DNA of 64,000 nt from Mycolicibacterium arenosum (GCF_024320865.1 NZ_JANDBD010000003.1:434001-498000); one strand, 5' to 3'; counted from the stretch's first letter, positions 34,942 to 44,288 are shown. The notes: generated by a model not told the origin, from the letters alone. Numbers and translations are program-made.

Positions 34942-36066
34942 GTGTCGCAGGAGGTGCCGGGGGCGACCAGGGCGGACGCGCGTCAGCGCGGCCGGTACTG
35001 GTGGCTTCGCTGGGTCCTCATCGGCGTCGCGGTCACGGTTCTCGCGGTCGAAGTCGTGCTGGTGTGGGACCAGTTGGCGAAGGCGTGGCGCAGCGTCCTC
35101 ACGGCCAACTGGTGGTGGGTGCTCGCCGCGGTCGCGGTCGCGCTGCTGTCGATTCACAGCTTCGCCCAGATTCAGCGGACACTGCTGAGATCCGCCGGGG
35201 TGCACGTCAAACAGTGGCGCTCCGAGGCCGCCTACTACGCGGGTAACGCCCTGTCCACGACGATGCCCGGCGGCCCGGTGCTGTCGGCGACCTTCATCTA
35301 CCGACAGCAGCGGATGTGGGGGGCCTCGCCGCTGGTGGCGTCGTGGCAGCTGGTGATGTCCGGGGTGCTGCAGGCGGTCGGACTCGCGCTGCTGGGACTC
35401 GGCGGCGCATTCCTGCTCGGCGCCAGCCGCAACCCGCTGTCGCTGATCTTCACCCTCGGCGGGTTCGTTGCGCTGCTGGTGCTCGCGCAGACCGTCGCGA
35501 AGAACCCCCAGCAGATCGACGGCATCGGCGTGCGGGTGCTGTCCTGGGTTAACTCCCTGCGCGGCAAGCCTTCTGACACCGGCCTGGCGAAGTGGCGCGA
35601 GATGCTGGCGCAGCTCGAGTCGGTGCAGTTGGGCCGGCGCGACCTCGGTGAGGCGTTCGGGTGGTCGCTGTTCAACTGGGTCACGGACGTGGCCTGCCTG
35701 CTGTTCGCCTGCTACGCCACCGGCGCCCACCCGTCGATCGCGGGGGTCACCGTCGCGTACGCCGCCGCGCGGGCCGTCGGCTCCATTCCGCTGATGCCGG
35801 GCGGGCTGCTCGTGGTCGAAGCGGTACTGGTGCCGGGCCTGGTGTCCAGCGGCATGGGTCTCGCGGCGGCGATCTCCGCGATGCTGATCTACCGTCTGGT
35901 GAGCTGGATCTTCATCTCATCGATCGGCTGGGTGGTGTTCTTCTTCGTGTTCCGCACCGAGAAGGACATCGACCCCGATTCCATCGACGAGGAGCCGGAC
36001 AACCCGCAGTTCAGTCCCGACCCCGAAGCCGGCCATCCGCCGGAGCCACCAGAGGAGAGTCCGTGA
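34942..36066 (+). CDS. LPG-synthase-TM/UPF0104-type membrane protein (Rv0204c-like)
   Basis: Integral membrane protein of 374 residues with seven or eight helices. It carries the lysylphosphatidylglycerol-synthase transmembrane (flippase-like) region but no C-terminal aminoacyl-transferase domain. Recognisable segments are YYAGNALSTTMPGGPVLS (about 94-111) and AVGSIPLMPGGLLVVEAVLVPGL. A charged C-terminal tail (DIDPDSIDEEPDNPQ) is cytoplasmic. The GTG start lies 65 bp from the divergent AI-2E gene. It is coupled by GTGA to the M23-like lipoprotein gene. A lipid-flipping role is suggested by the fold; the substrate is unknown. Confidence 0.82.
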   Translation: MSQEVPGATRADARQRGRYWWLRWVLIGVAVTVLAVEVVLVWDQLAKAWRSVLTANWWWVLAAVAVALLSIHSFAQIQRTLLRSAGVHVKQWRSEAAYYAGNALSTTMPGGPVLSATFIYRQQRMWGASPLVASWQLVMSGVLQAVGLALLGLGGAFLLGASRNPLSLIFTLGGFVALLVLAQTVAKNPQQIDGIGVRVLSWVNSLRGKPSDTGLAKWREMLAQLESVQLGRRDLGEAFGWSLFNWVTDVACLLFACYATGAHPSIAGVTVAYAAARAVGSIPLMPGGLLVVEAVLVPGLVSSGMGLAAAISAMLIYRLVSWIFISSIGWVVFFFVFRTEKDIDPDSIDEEPDNPQFSPDPEAGHPPEPPEESP

Positions 36067-37319
36067 AACCCGTGGTCCGCCTTGCCTTGGCCGTGTTCAG
36101 CACGGCGCTGCTGAGCAGCGCGTGTACGAAACCCGCGGATACCGGATCGTCGACCACCGGATCGTCGACCGCCAGCGCGGCGCCGTCGGCGACACCCGCG
36201 CCCGAACCCCCGCTACCCCCCGCTGCTGCGACCCCCGTGCTGGCCGTCGTCACAGCGGCACCCGTTCCGGTGCGTGCCACGGACGGCAGGACGCACCTGG
36301 CCTACGAACTGCAGGTCACCAACGCCATGGGCTTCGACGTGACGCTCGACTCCGTGGTGGTCAAGGACGGCGACCGCCAACTGCTGTCGCTCGACGGGGA
36401 ACGGCTGTCCTACCGCACCCGCACCCTGGGCGGAACGGCGCCGACCGCGACCTTCGGTCCCGCGCAGGCCGGTCTCGTCTGGCTCGACGTCGTGGTCGAC
36501 GAGGGTGCGCCGGTGCCGACCACGCTCACCCACACCATCGGGGTCACGCTCTCCAAGCCGGCGCCGCCGCTACTGCCCGCGAACATGACCGAGGAGGGGG
36601 TGGCACCGGTCCGGGTCTCCGATGCCAAGCCGGTCGAGATCGCCCCGCCGCTGCGCGGTCCGAAGTGGTTGGACGGTGACAGTTGTTGCGACATGACAGC
36701 CCACCGGATGGCGCTGAACCCGATCGGCGGCCAACTGTGGGCGGCCGAGCGCTTCGCGATCGACTACGTCCAGCTCAGCGACGACGACACCATCTACGCC
36801 GGCGACCGCACGAAGCCCGAGAGCTACCCGTACTTCGGCGCCGACATCCACGCGGTCGGCGACGGTCCCGTCGTCGGCGTAATGGAGGGCCTGCCCGAGC
36901 AGGTCGCTGGCACGTCGCCGACCGGGTTGCCGCTCGAGCAGTACGGCGGTAACCACATCGTGCAGGATCTCGGCAACGGCAACTACGCGTTCTACGCGCA
37001 TCTGAAGACCGACAGCGTCAAGGTGAAAGTCGGCGATCAGCTGACGACGGGGCAGGTGATCGCCAACCTGGGTAACACCGGCAACACCGATGCGCCGCAT
37101 CTGCACTTCCACGTGATGAGCACGCCGGATCCGTTGCGCTCCAACGGGTTACCCTTCGTCTTCAAGGACTACGAGCTGACCGGCCAGATGGCGTCGATGG
37201 ACGCCCTCGACCCGCTGCTCGAGGGCAAGCCCGCCGATCTCAAGCCGAACTTCACGGCCCGCCCCGAGTCGGGCACCAGCCCCCTCGTCCTGGACGTGAT
37301 GTCGTATGCCGGCCCCTGA
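36063..37319 (+). CDS. M23-family-like (LytM) peptidase lipoprotein, first metal ligand altered
   Basis: Exported protein of 418 residues. The N-terminal signal ends at Cys21 (LLSSAC), probably a lipoprotein. A Thr/Ser/Pro-rich linker and an Ig-like region (about 60-180) precede the M23 domain (about 200-370) with GNHIVQDLGNGNYAFYAHL, VKVGDQLTTGQVIANLGNTG and the HLHFH motif. In active LytM enzymes the first zinc ligand is the His of HxxxD; here that site reads RFAID, with Arg in place of His. The enzyme may be inactive or use a nearby His (TAHRMAL). It starts with GTG, coupled to the previous gene. Activity on peptidoglycan is uncertain. Confidence 0.8.
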   Translation: MKPVVRLALAVFSTALLSSACTKPADTGSSTTGSSTASAAPSATPAPEPPLPPAAATPVLAVVTAAPVPVRATDGRTHLAYELQVTNAMGFDVTLDSVVVKDGDRQLLSLDGERLSYRTRTLGGTAPTATFGPAQAGLVWLDVVVDEGAPVPTTLTHTIGVTLSKPAPPLLPANMTEEGVAPVRVSDAKPVEIAPPLRGPKWLDGDSCCDMTAHRMALNPIGGQLWAAERFAIDYVQLSDDDTIYAGDRTKPESYPYFGADIHAVGDGPVVGVMEGLPEQVAGTSPTGLPLEQYGGNHIVQDLGNGNYAFYAHLKTDSVKVKVGDQLTTGQVIANLGNTGNTDAPHLHFHVMSTPDPLRSNGLPFVFKDYELTGQMASMDALDPLLEGKPADLKPNFTARPESGTSPLVLDVMSYAGP

Positions 37320-37686
37320 CACCGCCATCGGAACGCAACGCGCTGCGCTCGCCCTGCTGGCCGACGTCGTCTGCGTGGTGGTGTTCTGCACGATCGGGCG
37401 CCGCAGCCATGCCGAGGGTGTGACGATCGCGGGTGTTCTCGCCACCGCGTGGCCGTTCCTCACCGGTACGGCGATCGCGTGGCTGGCACCGACGACGTGG
37501 CGGCGACCCACCGCACTGGTGCCGACGGGCCTGCTGGTGTGGGTGTGCACCGTCGCCGTCGGCATGTTGCTGCGCAGGCTGAGCGGGCAGGGCACGGCGC
37601 TCAGCTTCGTGGTCGTCGCGTCCCTGACGACCGCCATCCTGCTACTCGGTTGGCGTGCCGGCGCAGCGCTCCGCGCTCGCCGCTGA
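37306..37686 (+). CDS. DUF3054 membrane protein
   Basis: Small membrane protein of 126 residues with four predicted helices (ALLADVVCVVVFCTIG, WPFLTGTAIAWLA, LVPTGLLVWVCTVAVGMLL, TTAILLLGWRAG). It matches the pattern of the actinobacterial DUF3054 family, including IGRRSHAEG and LSGQGTALSFVVVA. It overlaps the end of the M23 gene by 14 bp, so it is in the same operon. Its last 86 bp overlap the 3' end of the convergent sensor kinase gene. The function is unknown. Confidence 0.8.
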   Translation: MPAPDTAIGTQRAALALLADVVCVVVFCTIGRRSHAEGVTIAGVLATAWPFLTGTAIAWLAPTTWRRPTALVPTGLLVWVCTVAVGMLLRRLSGQGTALSFVVVASLTTAILLLGWRAGAALRARR

Positions 37687-39061
37687 CTGCCGTCCGGCGG
37701 GTCGAAACATCCTTGGGCGCTGGCGAAGCCACCAGCGTCAGGGTCGCGCGCAACCCGCCGAGCGGGCTGTCCGTCAGCTCGACGGTGCCGCCGTGCAGGG
37801 CGGCCTGTTGAGCCACCAGCGCGAGCCCCAGCCCGGAACCGCCGGGGGCCGCGGTGCTCCCCCGAGCGAACCTTCCGAGCACCGCCTCGTGTTCGTCGGC
37901 CGGTAACCCCCGACCGTTGTCGTCGACGACGATCGTGAGCACATCGGCTGCGCGCGTGAGGGTTTCGCGGTCCCAGGAGCCCGGTGTCAGCCGGGCCGTC
38001 AGGACGATCCTGCTGGCCCCGCCGTGCGCGACCGCGTTGCGCACCAGGTTGTCCACCGCGAGCCGCAGGCCACCGGGGAAACCCTCCACGGTGCCCAGGT
38101 CACCGACGTCGAGCACCACCTCCGCGCCCCCGACGCGGGTGTTCTCGCGGGCCACCCGATCCAGCATGTCGGTCACGTCGATGATCTCGCGGTCCTCGTC
38201 CTGCGCCAGCTGACCGGACGCCAACTGGCCGAGTGCGGTGATGATCGCCTCGACACGGCGTTGAGCGCGGGCCAGGTCGCCGACCACCTCGTCGCGCTCC
38301 TCGGCGGGCAGGTCGTGGATCCGCAGGGTGTCGATGTCGGCCCGCATCGCGGTCAGCGGCGTCCGCAGTTCGTGTGCGGCGTTGGCGGCGAAATCCTGCG
38401 CCGCCTGCAGCGAATTGGTGGTGGCCTGCTGCGCCGCCGCGAGCCTGTTGAGCATTCCGGTCATCGCGTCGGACAGCTCCTCGGCCTCGCGGGCGCCCCG
38501 CACCGCGACCATCTGCTCACTGCCCTGCCCCAGGCGCTCGGTCTGCTCGGTGAGCCGGCGCAGCGGCCGCACGGCCGGGCCCGCCAGGAGCCAGCCGAGG
38601 CCCGCCGCGATCAGCACGGTTACGACCCCGACGCCGGTGTAGAGCGGGATCCGGGTGCGGTTCAGCAGCGCACCCTCGGCCCGGATGCCCACCGAGATGA
38701 GCAGTCCGCCCTGCTGTTCCATCGGCACGGTGCGGACCCGGTACTCGACGCCGTTGACGGACACCGTCGCCGTGCCCGGGTCGAGCCGCGGCAGCTGGAA
38801 GCCGCGCTGGAACACGACCTGACCCGTCGAGCGAGACCGTCCGGTGGTCAGCACCGTCTGGCCCGGATCGTTGGCGTGATCCGGGTCGACGCTGGCCTGC
38901 ACGATCGCGTCGAGCCTGCGGTCGAGTTGCTCGGCGTCGTTGTTCAGCAGGACCACCGACGTCAGCACCGTGAAGACCGCGACGACCGCCGACGCCGCCA
39001 CCGCCGACGCCAGGGCGACCCTGGTCCTCAGCGAGGCGGAGCGGAGTCGGGTGAGGCGCAC
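37601..39061 (-). CDS. Sensor histidine kinase, PrrB-like
   Basis: Two-component sensor kinase of 486 residues. TM1 is at about 15-40 and TM2 at about 141-160, bracketing a 100-residue extracytoplasmic sensor. A HAMP domain (about 161-215) precedes the dimerisation domain with the phospho-acceptor His230 (AAHELRTPLTAMRAD). The N box is NLVRNAVAHGG, G1 VDDNGRGLP and G2 GGSGLGLALV. The last 40 residues (RRTAVSGERGALRR and beyond) are an unusual basic tail encoded in the 86-bp overlap with the DUF3054 gene. It resembles PrrB but stands at the mmpL11-mmpL3 locus, so it is probably a PrrB paralogue as in M. smegmatis. It pairs with the response regulator 9 bp upstream. Confidence 0.87.
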   Translation of the reverse strand: MRLTRLRSASLRTRVALASAVAASAVVAVFTVLTSVVLLNNDAEQLDRRLDAIVQASVDPDHANDPGQTVLTTGRSRSTGQVVFQRGFQLPRLDPGTATVSVNGVEYRVRTVPMEQQGGLLISVGIRAEGALLNRTRIPLYTGVGVVTVLIAAGLGWLLAGPAVRPLRRLTEQTERLGQGSEQMVAVRGAREAEELSDAMTGMLNRLAAAQQATTNSLQAAQDFAANAAHELRTPLTAMRADIDTLRIHDLPAEERDEVVGDLARAQRRVEAIITALGQLASGQLAQDEDREIIDVTDMLDRVARENTRVGGAEVVLDVGDLGTVEGFPGGLRLAVDNLVRNAVAHGGASRIVLTARLTPGSWDRETLTRAADVLTIVVDDNGRGLPADEHEAVLGRFARGSTAAPGGSGLGLALVAQQAALHGGTVELTDSPLGGLRATLTLVASPAPKDVSTRRTAVSGERGALRRHANRVAGWRSSGTRRPRS

Positions 39062-39070
39062 GCCCTAAGG

Positions 39071-39820
39071 CTAGGGCTCGTCGCGCAGTACGTAGCCGAT
39101 GCCACGCACGGTGTGGATCACTCTCGGTTGGCCTTCGCGCTCGAGCTTGCGCCGCAGATAGCTGATGAAAACGTCCGCGACGTTGGTGTCGACGTCGAAG
39201 TCGTAACCCCACACCAGCTCCAGCAGCCGCTGCCGAGAGAGGACCACCCCCGCGTTCTCGGCCAGCACGGCCAGCAGGTCGAACTCCCGCTTCGTCAGGT
39301 CGGCGCGTTCACCGTCGACGAAAACCAGCCTGCGGGCCGTGTCGATGGTCAGCGGGCCCACCGTCATGGTGTCCGACGACCGCTCCGAGTGGCTGGACCG
39401 CCGCAGCAGCGCGTGCAGCCGCGCGACCAGCTCACCGAGATCGAACGGTTTGGTGAGGTAGTCGTCGGCCCCCGCCTCGAGGCCGGCGATCCGGTCGTTG
39501 ACCGTGTCGCGCGCCGACAGCACGCAGATGGGGATGTCGTTACCCAGCGCGCGCAACGCGGTGACGACCGCCACCCCGTCGAGTTCGGGCATCTGGACGT
39601 CCAACACCAGCGCGTCGTGCGTCTCGTTGGAGAGCAGTCGCAGCGCTTCCTTGCCGTTCGAGGCGACCCGCACGTCGAAACCCGAATGCCGCAAGCCGCG
39701 GGCTACCGAGGTTCTGACGTCCGGGTCGTCGTCGACCATGAGCACCATGCGGCCCGAGCCGTCATGTGCCTGACCCGATCCCCCGGTCGCTTCGCTCCTG
39801 TCCGCCGAGGGATCCACCAC
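39071..39820 (-). CDS. OmpR-family response regulator, PrrA-like
   Basis: Response regulator of 249 residues. The receiver domain begins [13 protein letters not shown] and has the phospho-acceptor Asp74 in [12 protein letters not shown] and the conserved Lys in YLTKPF. The DNA-binding winged helix is at about 160-245 ([21 protein letters not shown], then [13 protein letters not shown] and [11 protein letters not shown]). The GTG at 39820 adds a 24-residue leader; internal ATG starts nearer the receiver are possible. It lies in a run of co-directional genes after the two hemophore genes, so heme or envelope signals may be sensed. It is a PrrA-type paralogue by similarity and location. Confidence 0.87.
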   Translation of the reverse strand: MVDPSADRSEATGGSGQAHDGSGRMVLMVDDDPDVRTSVARGLRHSGFDVRVASNGKEALRLLSNETHDALVLDVQMPELDGVAVVTALRALGNDIPICVLSARDTVNDRIAGLEAGADDYLTKPFDLGELVARLHALLRRSSHSERSSDTMTVGPLTIDTARRLVFVDGERADLTKREFDLLAVLAENAGVVLSRQRLLELVWGYDFDVDTNVADVFISYLRRKLEREGQPRVIHTVRGIGYVLRDEP

Positions 39821-39831
39821 CCGCGCCGTCG

Positions 39832-40221
39832 TTATGGGATGGCGGGCGCGGGTGCCGTTCCGCAGCGGTTCTTCAGGTCGACCAGCGGCTGGCGGATGCC
39901 GGTCAGATCGGCTTTCGTCTGCGGGTTCTTGTCGAGGTAATCGGTCACCTGACCACGGACCTCATCACGGGGCAGACCCTCGAGGCTGGTGAAGAAGTAG
40001 TTCACGTCGGGATGCGTGAACAGGTAGGCCGACGTCGACGCCGACACGCCCGCGGCAACACCGGCCAGGTCGGCGGCGGTGCAGTTCGGGGGGTTGAGGG
40101 CGGGGTCGTCGGCCATCGCCGACGGAAGCGCACCGAACAGCATGGCGCCACCGATCGCACCGGCGCCGAGAACTCCAGCTACCACGCGCCGCCCAGCAAG
40201 GGCCGAGAGCAACATCATCAA
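39832..40221 (-). CDS. Hemophore-like secreted protein (Rv0203 family), copy 1
   Basis: Secreted protein of 129 residues. A signal peptide ends near AMA-DD (about 36-38). The mature helical domain has two Cys (47 and 120), probably disulfide-bonded, and Tyr66-xxx-His70 ([10 protein letters not shown]). The Tyr/His spacing equals that of Rv0203 heme ligands Tyr59 and His63. It is thus predicted to carry heme to MmpL3/MmpL11. The gene precedes the PrrA-like gene by 11 bp and follows a second family member, all on the same strand. The start may be any of three consecutive ATG codons at 40221-40213. Confidence 0.83.
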   Translation of the reverse strand: MMMLLSALAGRRVVAGVLGAGAIGGAMLFGALPSAMADDPALNPPNCTAADLAGVAAGVSASTSAYLFTHPDVNYFFTSLEGLPRDEVRGQVTDYLDKNPQTKADLTGIRQPLVDLKNRCGTAPAPAIP

Positions 40222-40397
40222 GCTCCTTCACGATTTCTGCAGATGCCGTAACCCCACGCGGTTACCGACTAGGAAAAGCTAAGCAGAATCTGTGACCACT
40301 TTCCTGCCTTGCGCTCAACTGATTCTCAGTCGGCCGGAATTCGCAGGTCACAGGGCCGCCTGCGGGGGTCCGCGCGGGTCGCGCAGCACCCCCCGGA

Positions 40398-40961
40398 CTA
40401 CCCCGCGGTGGCCGGGGACGGGCCGGGCAGCGGACCCGCACCCTGTGAGACGGCGCTGGCCGGATTGCGCTGGGCCGGGGTGGTCACACCCGACGTCCCC
40501 GCGGCCGGTGCGGCAGACAGCGCGTTTGGCAAACTCCCCGGAGCCGCAGCACCCTGCGACTGCGCGGCCTGCATCAACCCGAGTACCTGGGGCAGCGTGA
40601 TGGGCAGCTTGCACTTGGCGGACAGCGACTGCAGCGGCGCCTGCAGCTTCGTCATGTCGGCCTCGGCCTGCGGGTTGGCATCGAAATAGGTCTTCAGCGC
40701 AACGAGCGACTGCGGGCCCGCCTGCTGCTGTGAGATGGCGGTCAGCGCCTGGTTGGTCTGCGGGTGCGAGTCGAGGTAGGTGCCCATCGACGTGGCAACC
40801 GAGCCGATGGTCTTCGCCACCTCGCTGGCGGCGCACGGGTCGGGTGCGGCGGTAGCCGACGGTGCGTTCGCCGCGGTCAGCGAGAACACGGCGGCGGCGC
40901 CCGCTGCGGTGGCGGCGACCACGGTGCCGAGGCCGCGTCGAGCGGCGGATGTTCCGGTCAT
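40398..40961 (-). CDS. Hemophore-like secreted protein (Rv0203 family), copy 2 with long C terminus
   Basis: Secreted protein of 187 residues. The signal peptide (ARRGLGTVVAATAAGAAAVF) is cut near ATA-AP. Cys43 and Cys117 bracket the helical domain, and Tyr62-xxx-His66 (GTYLDSH) conserves the heme-ligand spacing. Beyond residue 120 a 65-residue Ala/Pro/Gly-rich tail has no counterpart in copy 1. The ATG at 40961 was preferred over the longer frame to 41063. It diverges from mmpL11, whose product takes part in heme uptake, across a 321-bp intergenic region. Sequence divergence from copy 1 suggests an old duplication. Confidence 0.82.
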   Translation of the reverse strand: MTGTSAARRGLGTVVAATAAGAAAVFSLTAANAPSATAAPDPCAASEVAKTIGSVATSMGTYLDSHPQTNQALTAISQQQAGPQSLVALKTYFDANPQAEADMTKLQAPLQSLSAKCKLPITLPQVLGLMQAAQSQGAAAPGSLPNALSAAPAAGTSGVTTPAQRNPASAVSQGAGPLPGPSPATAG

Positions 40962-41282
40962 GGCTAACTCCTTACGGCTTGCGCGCGTTGCTAAGAACCC
41001 CGGAGATTCCCCGACCCGATCCGGTCCAGGCCATAGTGCCATCCCGCGGCGCGCGGCAGCCAATCAGCTCAGCAAACACACAGGTCAACTGTGCCGAGGT
41101 GGTCGGCGGGCGACGGCGTAACGTCGGGCCAGCCGGGACCGAACCTCAGGGCAGGGACGTCCGGCGGGCCCGCGCGAGCCGGTCACCCTACCCCACGCTG
41201 CGGTACGCTCATCGTTGCGAAACGCCGGGAGAAAAGCGCCGATCAGGCTCGATCGTTAGAAGGGTTCGCCATCCAGCAGTTC
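40962..41282. other. Intergenic region between hemophore copy 2 and mmpL11
   Basis: 321 bp without a credible gene; it must contain the two divergent promoters. No clear IdeR or other operator palindrome was recognised by eye. An AGAAGGG about 24 nt before the mmpL11 ATG is too distant for a normal Shine-Dalgarno. Confidence 0.5.
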
Positions 41283-44200
41283 ATGATGCGGTTGAGCAGC
41301 AACCTGCGCCGATTCCGCTGGGCCGTGTTCGCGGTTTGGCTGCTCCTCCTCGTTCCCTCCGTCTACCTGGCGCTGAGCCACTCGGGCAGTCTCACCGGCG
41401 GCGGCTTCGACGTGTCGGGGTCGCAGTCGCAGCAGGTCGAATACGAAGTCGAGGACAACTACCCCGATCAGGGCGCTTCGCCGCTCGCGCTCGTCGCGGC
41501 ACCGCGGGCCGATGCGTCGTTCCAGGACATGACCGACGCCGTCGCCGAACTCGAGCGCATCGCGTCCGACGTCCCCAACGTCAAGATCGCGCCCAACCCG
41601 CAGCAACCGCCGCCACAGCCGGATCGGCCCTACGTCGTCACCCTGCAGACCGACTTCGCGACCGGCAGCACCAACGTCGCCAAGGAGCTCCGCCAGAAGG
41701 TCGGCATCAACGACGAGCAACCCGGTCAGACCGCCGACGGCCGAGTGAAGCTGTACGTCATCGGCCAGGGTGCGCTCGGCGCGGCCGCCAGCGAGGCCAC
41801 CAAGAGCGACATCGCCGAGGCCGAGAAGTGGAACCTGCCCATCGTCCTGGTGGTGCTGCTCGCGGTGTTCGGGTCGCTCGCCGCGGCGGCCATGCCGCTG
41901 GTCCTCGGCATCTGCACGGTCGTCGTGACGATGGGCCTGGTCTACCTGCTGTCGATGTACACGACGATGTCGGTGTTCGTGACGTCGACCGTGTCCATGT
42001 TCGGCATCGCGCTCGCGGTCGACTACTCGCTGTTCATCCTGATGCGTTTCCGCGAGGAGTTGAGATCGGGCCGAGAACCGTCCGACGCGGCCGACGCCGC
42101 GATGGCGACGTCGGGTCTCGCGGTGCTGCTGTCGGGTCTGACGGTCATCGCGTCGCTGACCGGTATCTACCTGATCGACACCGCGGTACTGAACTCCATG
42201 GCCACGGGCGCCATCCTGGCGGTCGCGCTCGCGGTGCTGACGTCGACCACGCTGACCCCGGCGGTGCTCGCGACGTTCGGCCGGGCCGCCGCGAAACGTT
42301 CGTCGTGGCTGCACGTCTCGCGCAGGCCCGACACGACGCAGTCGCGCTTCTGGACCCGCTGGGTCGGCACGATCATGCGCAGGCCGTGGATCGCGGCCAC
42401 GTCGGCCACCGCCTTCCTGCTGGTCCTCGCGGCGCCGGCGTTCGCGATGACGCTCGGCAACAGCCTGCAGCGCCAGTTCGACCCCTCCCACGAGATCCGC
42501 GGCGGCGTCAACGCGGCGGCCGACGCGCTGGGGCCGGGTGCCCTCGGTCCGGTCAAGGTGCTGGTGACGTTCCCCAACCGCGACGCGAACGGGCCGGAGA
42601 ACGCCGCGACCCTGGACGCGGTGCGGCAGAAGATCTCCGAGGGCCCCGACGTCGCGCAGGTGTCGCCGCCGGTGTTCGCCACCGACAACCAGAGCGCGCT
42701 GCTGACCACCGTGCTGTCCGTCGACCCCGAGGACCAGGGGGCGCGTGAGGCGGTCGACTGGCTGCGGGCCAACCTGCCCGCGGCGGCCGGTCCGCGCGTC
42801 GACGTGGACGTCGGCGGGCCGACCGCACTGCTCAAGGACTTCGACGACCGGGTCTCGTCGACACAGCCGCTGGTCTTCGGTTTCGTCGCGCTCATCGCGT
42901 TCGTCATGCTGCTGATCTCGATCCGCTCGGTGTTCCTCGCCCTGAAGGGCGTCCTGATGACCGTGCTGTCGGTGGCGGCCGCCTACGGCAGCCTCGTCGT
43001 CGTCTTCGAGTGGGGCTGGTTCGAGGCGCTGGGCTTCAAACAACTGGAAACCCTCGACACCACCGTCCCCCCGCTGGTCCTGGCGATGACGTTCGGGTTG
43101 TCGATGGACTACGAGATCTTCCTGCTGACGCGGATCCGCGAGCGCTTCCTGCAGACGAACAACACGCGCGACGCCGTGGCCTACGGCGTCAGCACCAGCG
43201 CGCGCACGATCACCAGCGCCGCGCTGATCATGATCGCGGTCTTCATCGGGTTCGCTTTCGCGGGCATGCCGCTCGTCGCGCAGATCGGCGTCGCGTGCGC
43301 GGTCGCGATCGCCGTCGACGCCACCGTGGTGCGGCTGATCCTGGTGCCGGCGTTGATGGCGATGTTCGCGCAGTGGAACTGGTGGCTGCCGGGCTGGCTG
43401 GACCGCACGCTGCCGTCGGTCGACTTCGAGAAGCCGCTCCCCAAGGCCGATATCGGCGACCTGGTCATCATCCCCGACGACATCTCCACCCTCGGTCCGT
43501 CGGGCGCGGACATCCGCGGCGTGGTGAAGTCCGCCGCCAAGCTCAAGACGCTCGCACCGCAGACCATCACGGTGGCCGACCCGCTGGCCTTCAGCGGCTG
43601 TCTGCTGCCGCCACTCGGCGACCGCGTCAAGGGTGGCGACGGGCCCTCCGGGGCGAGCGAAGCGGCGGGGGCACCCCTGGTGAAGCTGCGTCCGCTGACC
43701 AGAAGCGCGAAGGTGAACGGCGCGGGCGGCCCGCACAACGGGAGCGGGAAGAACGGCGCCAACGGCCACGTGTCGCTGCCGACCGGCCGGACGCGCAAGA
43801 TCCGTCAGCCGGTGCACCCCGTGACGGTGTGGCGCGGCAGGCTGTCGGTGGCGCTCGACGCGCTGACGGCCGCCGCCGAGATCGACCCACCCGTGGTGCA
43901 CAGGCTCAGCCCGATGGAGACCACCAACGTCCAGCTGCCCACAGGAGATCGGCTGCAGATTCCCACCGGGGCCGAAACACTGCGGCTCAAGGGCTACCTG
44001 ATCATGTGCCGGAACACGACCCGCGACTTCGCCGAGTTTGCCGAATTGGTGGAGTCCATGGAGACTCAGACTGCGGCGGTGGTGCTGGCCGGAATGGACC
44101 GGTACTACCGTGGTCAACGCTCGAAGAAGCAGTGGGTCGCCACGCAACTGGTGCGGCGGCTGGCCGATCCGCAGCCATCGGATGAACACGACGCCTCGAC

Positions 44201-44288
44201 GTCGGGTCCCGATGCGGAGGAGGATTGGGACAGGGTCAGGCAGCGCTGCCTGTCCGTGGCGATCGCGATGCTGGAGGAGGCTAGGTGA
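41283..44288 (+). CDS. mmpL11: RND transporter MmpL11
   Basis: Membrane transporter of 1001 residues with two sets of six helices and two periplasmic loops. It exports monomeromycolyl-type lipids to the cell surface and contributes to heme uptake in other mycobacteria. Proton-relay pairs are in GIALAVDYSLFILMRFREE and GLSMDYEIFLLTR. The long cytoplasmic C terminus contains QPVHPVTVWRGRLSVALDAL, ETTNVQLPTGDRLQIPTGAE and ends LSVAIAMLEEAR, all MmpL11 hallmarks. The start MMRLSSNLRRFRW at 41283 (or 41286) matches known orthologues; the open frame upstream to 41091 does not. It is coupled by GTGA to the next gene. Confidence 0.95.
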   Translation: MMRLSSNLRRFRWAVFAVWLLLLVPSVYLALSHSGSLTGGGFDVSGSQSQQVEYEVEDNYPDQGASPLALVAAPRADASFQDMTDAVAELERIASDVPNVKIAPNPQQPPPQPDRPYVVTLQTDFATGSTNVAKELRQKVGINDEQPGQTADGRVKLYVIGQGALGAAASEATKSDIAEAEKWNLPIVLVVLLAVFGSLAAAAMPLVLGICTVVVTMGLVYLLSMYTTMSVFVTSTVSMFGIALAVDYSLFILMRFREELRSGREPSDAADAAMATSGLAVLLSGLTVIASLTGIYLIDTAVLNSMATGAILAVALAVLTSTTLTPAVLATFGRAAAKRSSWLHVSRRPDTTQSRFWTRWVGTIMRRPWIAATSATAFLLVLAAPAFAMTLGNSLQRQFDPSHEIRGGVNAAADALGPGALGPVKVLVTFPNRDANGPENAATLDAVRQKISEGPDVAQVSPPVFATDNQSALLTTVLSVDPEDQGAREAVDWLRANLPAAAGPRVDVDVGGPTALLKDFDDRVSSTQPLVFGFVALIAFVMLLISIRSVFLALKGVLMTVLSVAAAYGSLVVVFEWGWFEALGFKQLETLDTTVPPLVLAMTFGLSMDYEIFLLTRIRERFLQTNNTRDAVAYGVSTSARTITSAALIMIAVFIGFAFAGMPLVAQIGVACAVAIAVDATVVRLILVPALMAMFAQWNWWLPGWLDRTLPSVDFEKPLPKADIGDLVIIPDDISTLGPSGADIRGVVKSAAKLKTLAPQTITVADPLAFSGCLLPPLGDRVKGGDGPSGASEAAGAPLVKLRPLTRSAKVNGAGGPHNGSGKNGANGHVSLPTGRTRKIRQPVHPVTVWRGRLSVALDALTAAAEIDPPVVHRLSPMETTNVQLPTGDRLQIPTGAETLRLKGYLIMCRNTTRDFAEFAELVESMETQTAAVVLAGMDRYYRGQRSKKQWVATQLVRRLADPQPSDEHDASTSGPDAEEDWDRVRQRCLSVAIAMLEEAR

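Noticed and set aside
40222..40397. CTAGGAAAAGCTAAG upstream of hemophore copy 1 as an IdeR iron box
   Set aside because: It matches too few positions of the TTAGGTTAGGCTAACCTAA consensus.
43640..43690. GCGAGCGAAGCGGCGGGGG stretch in mmpL11 as an inserted repeat element
   Set aside because: It keeps the frame in a variable cytoplasmic linker, and no second copy or target duplication was seen in the window.
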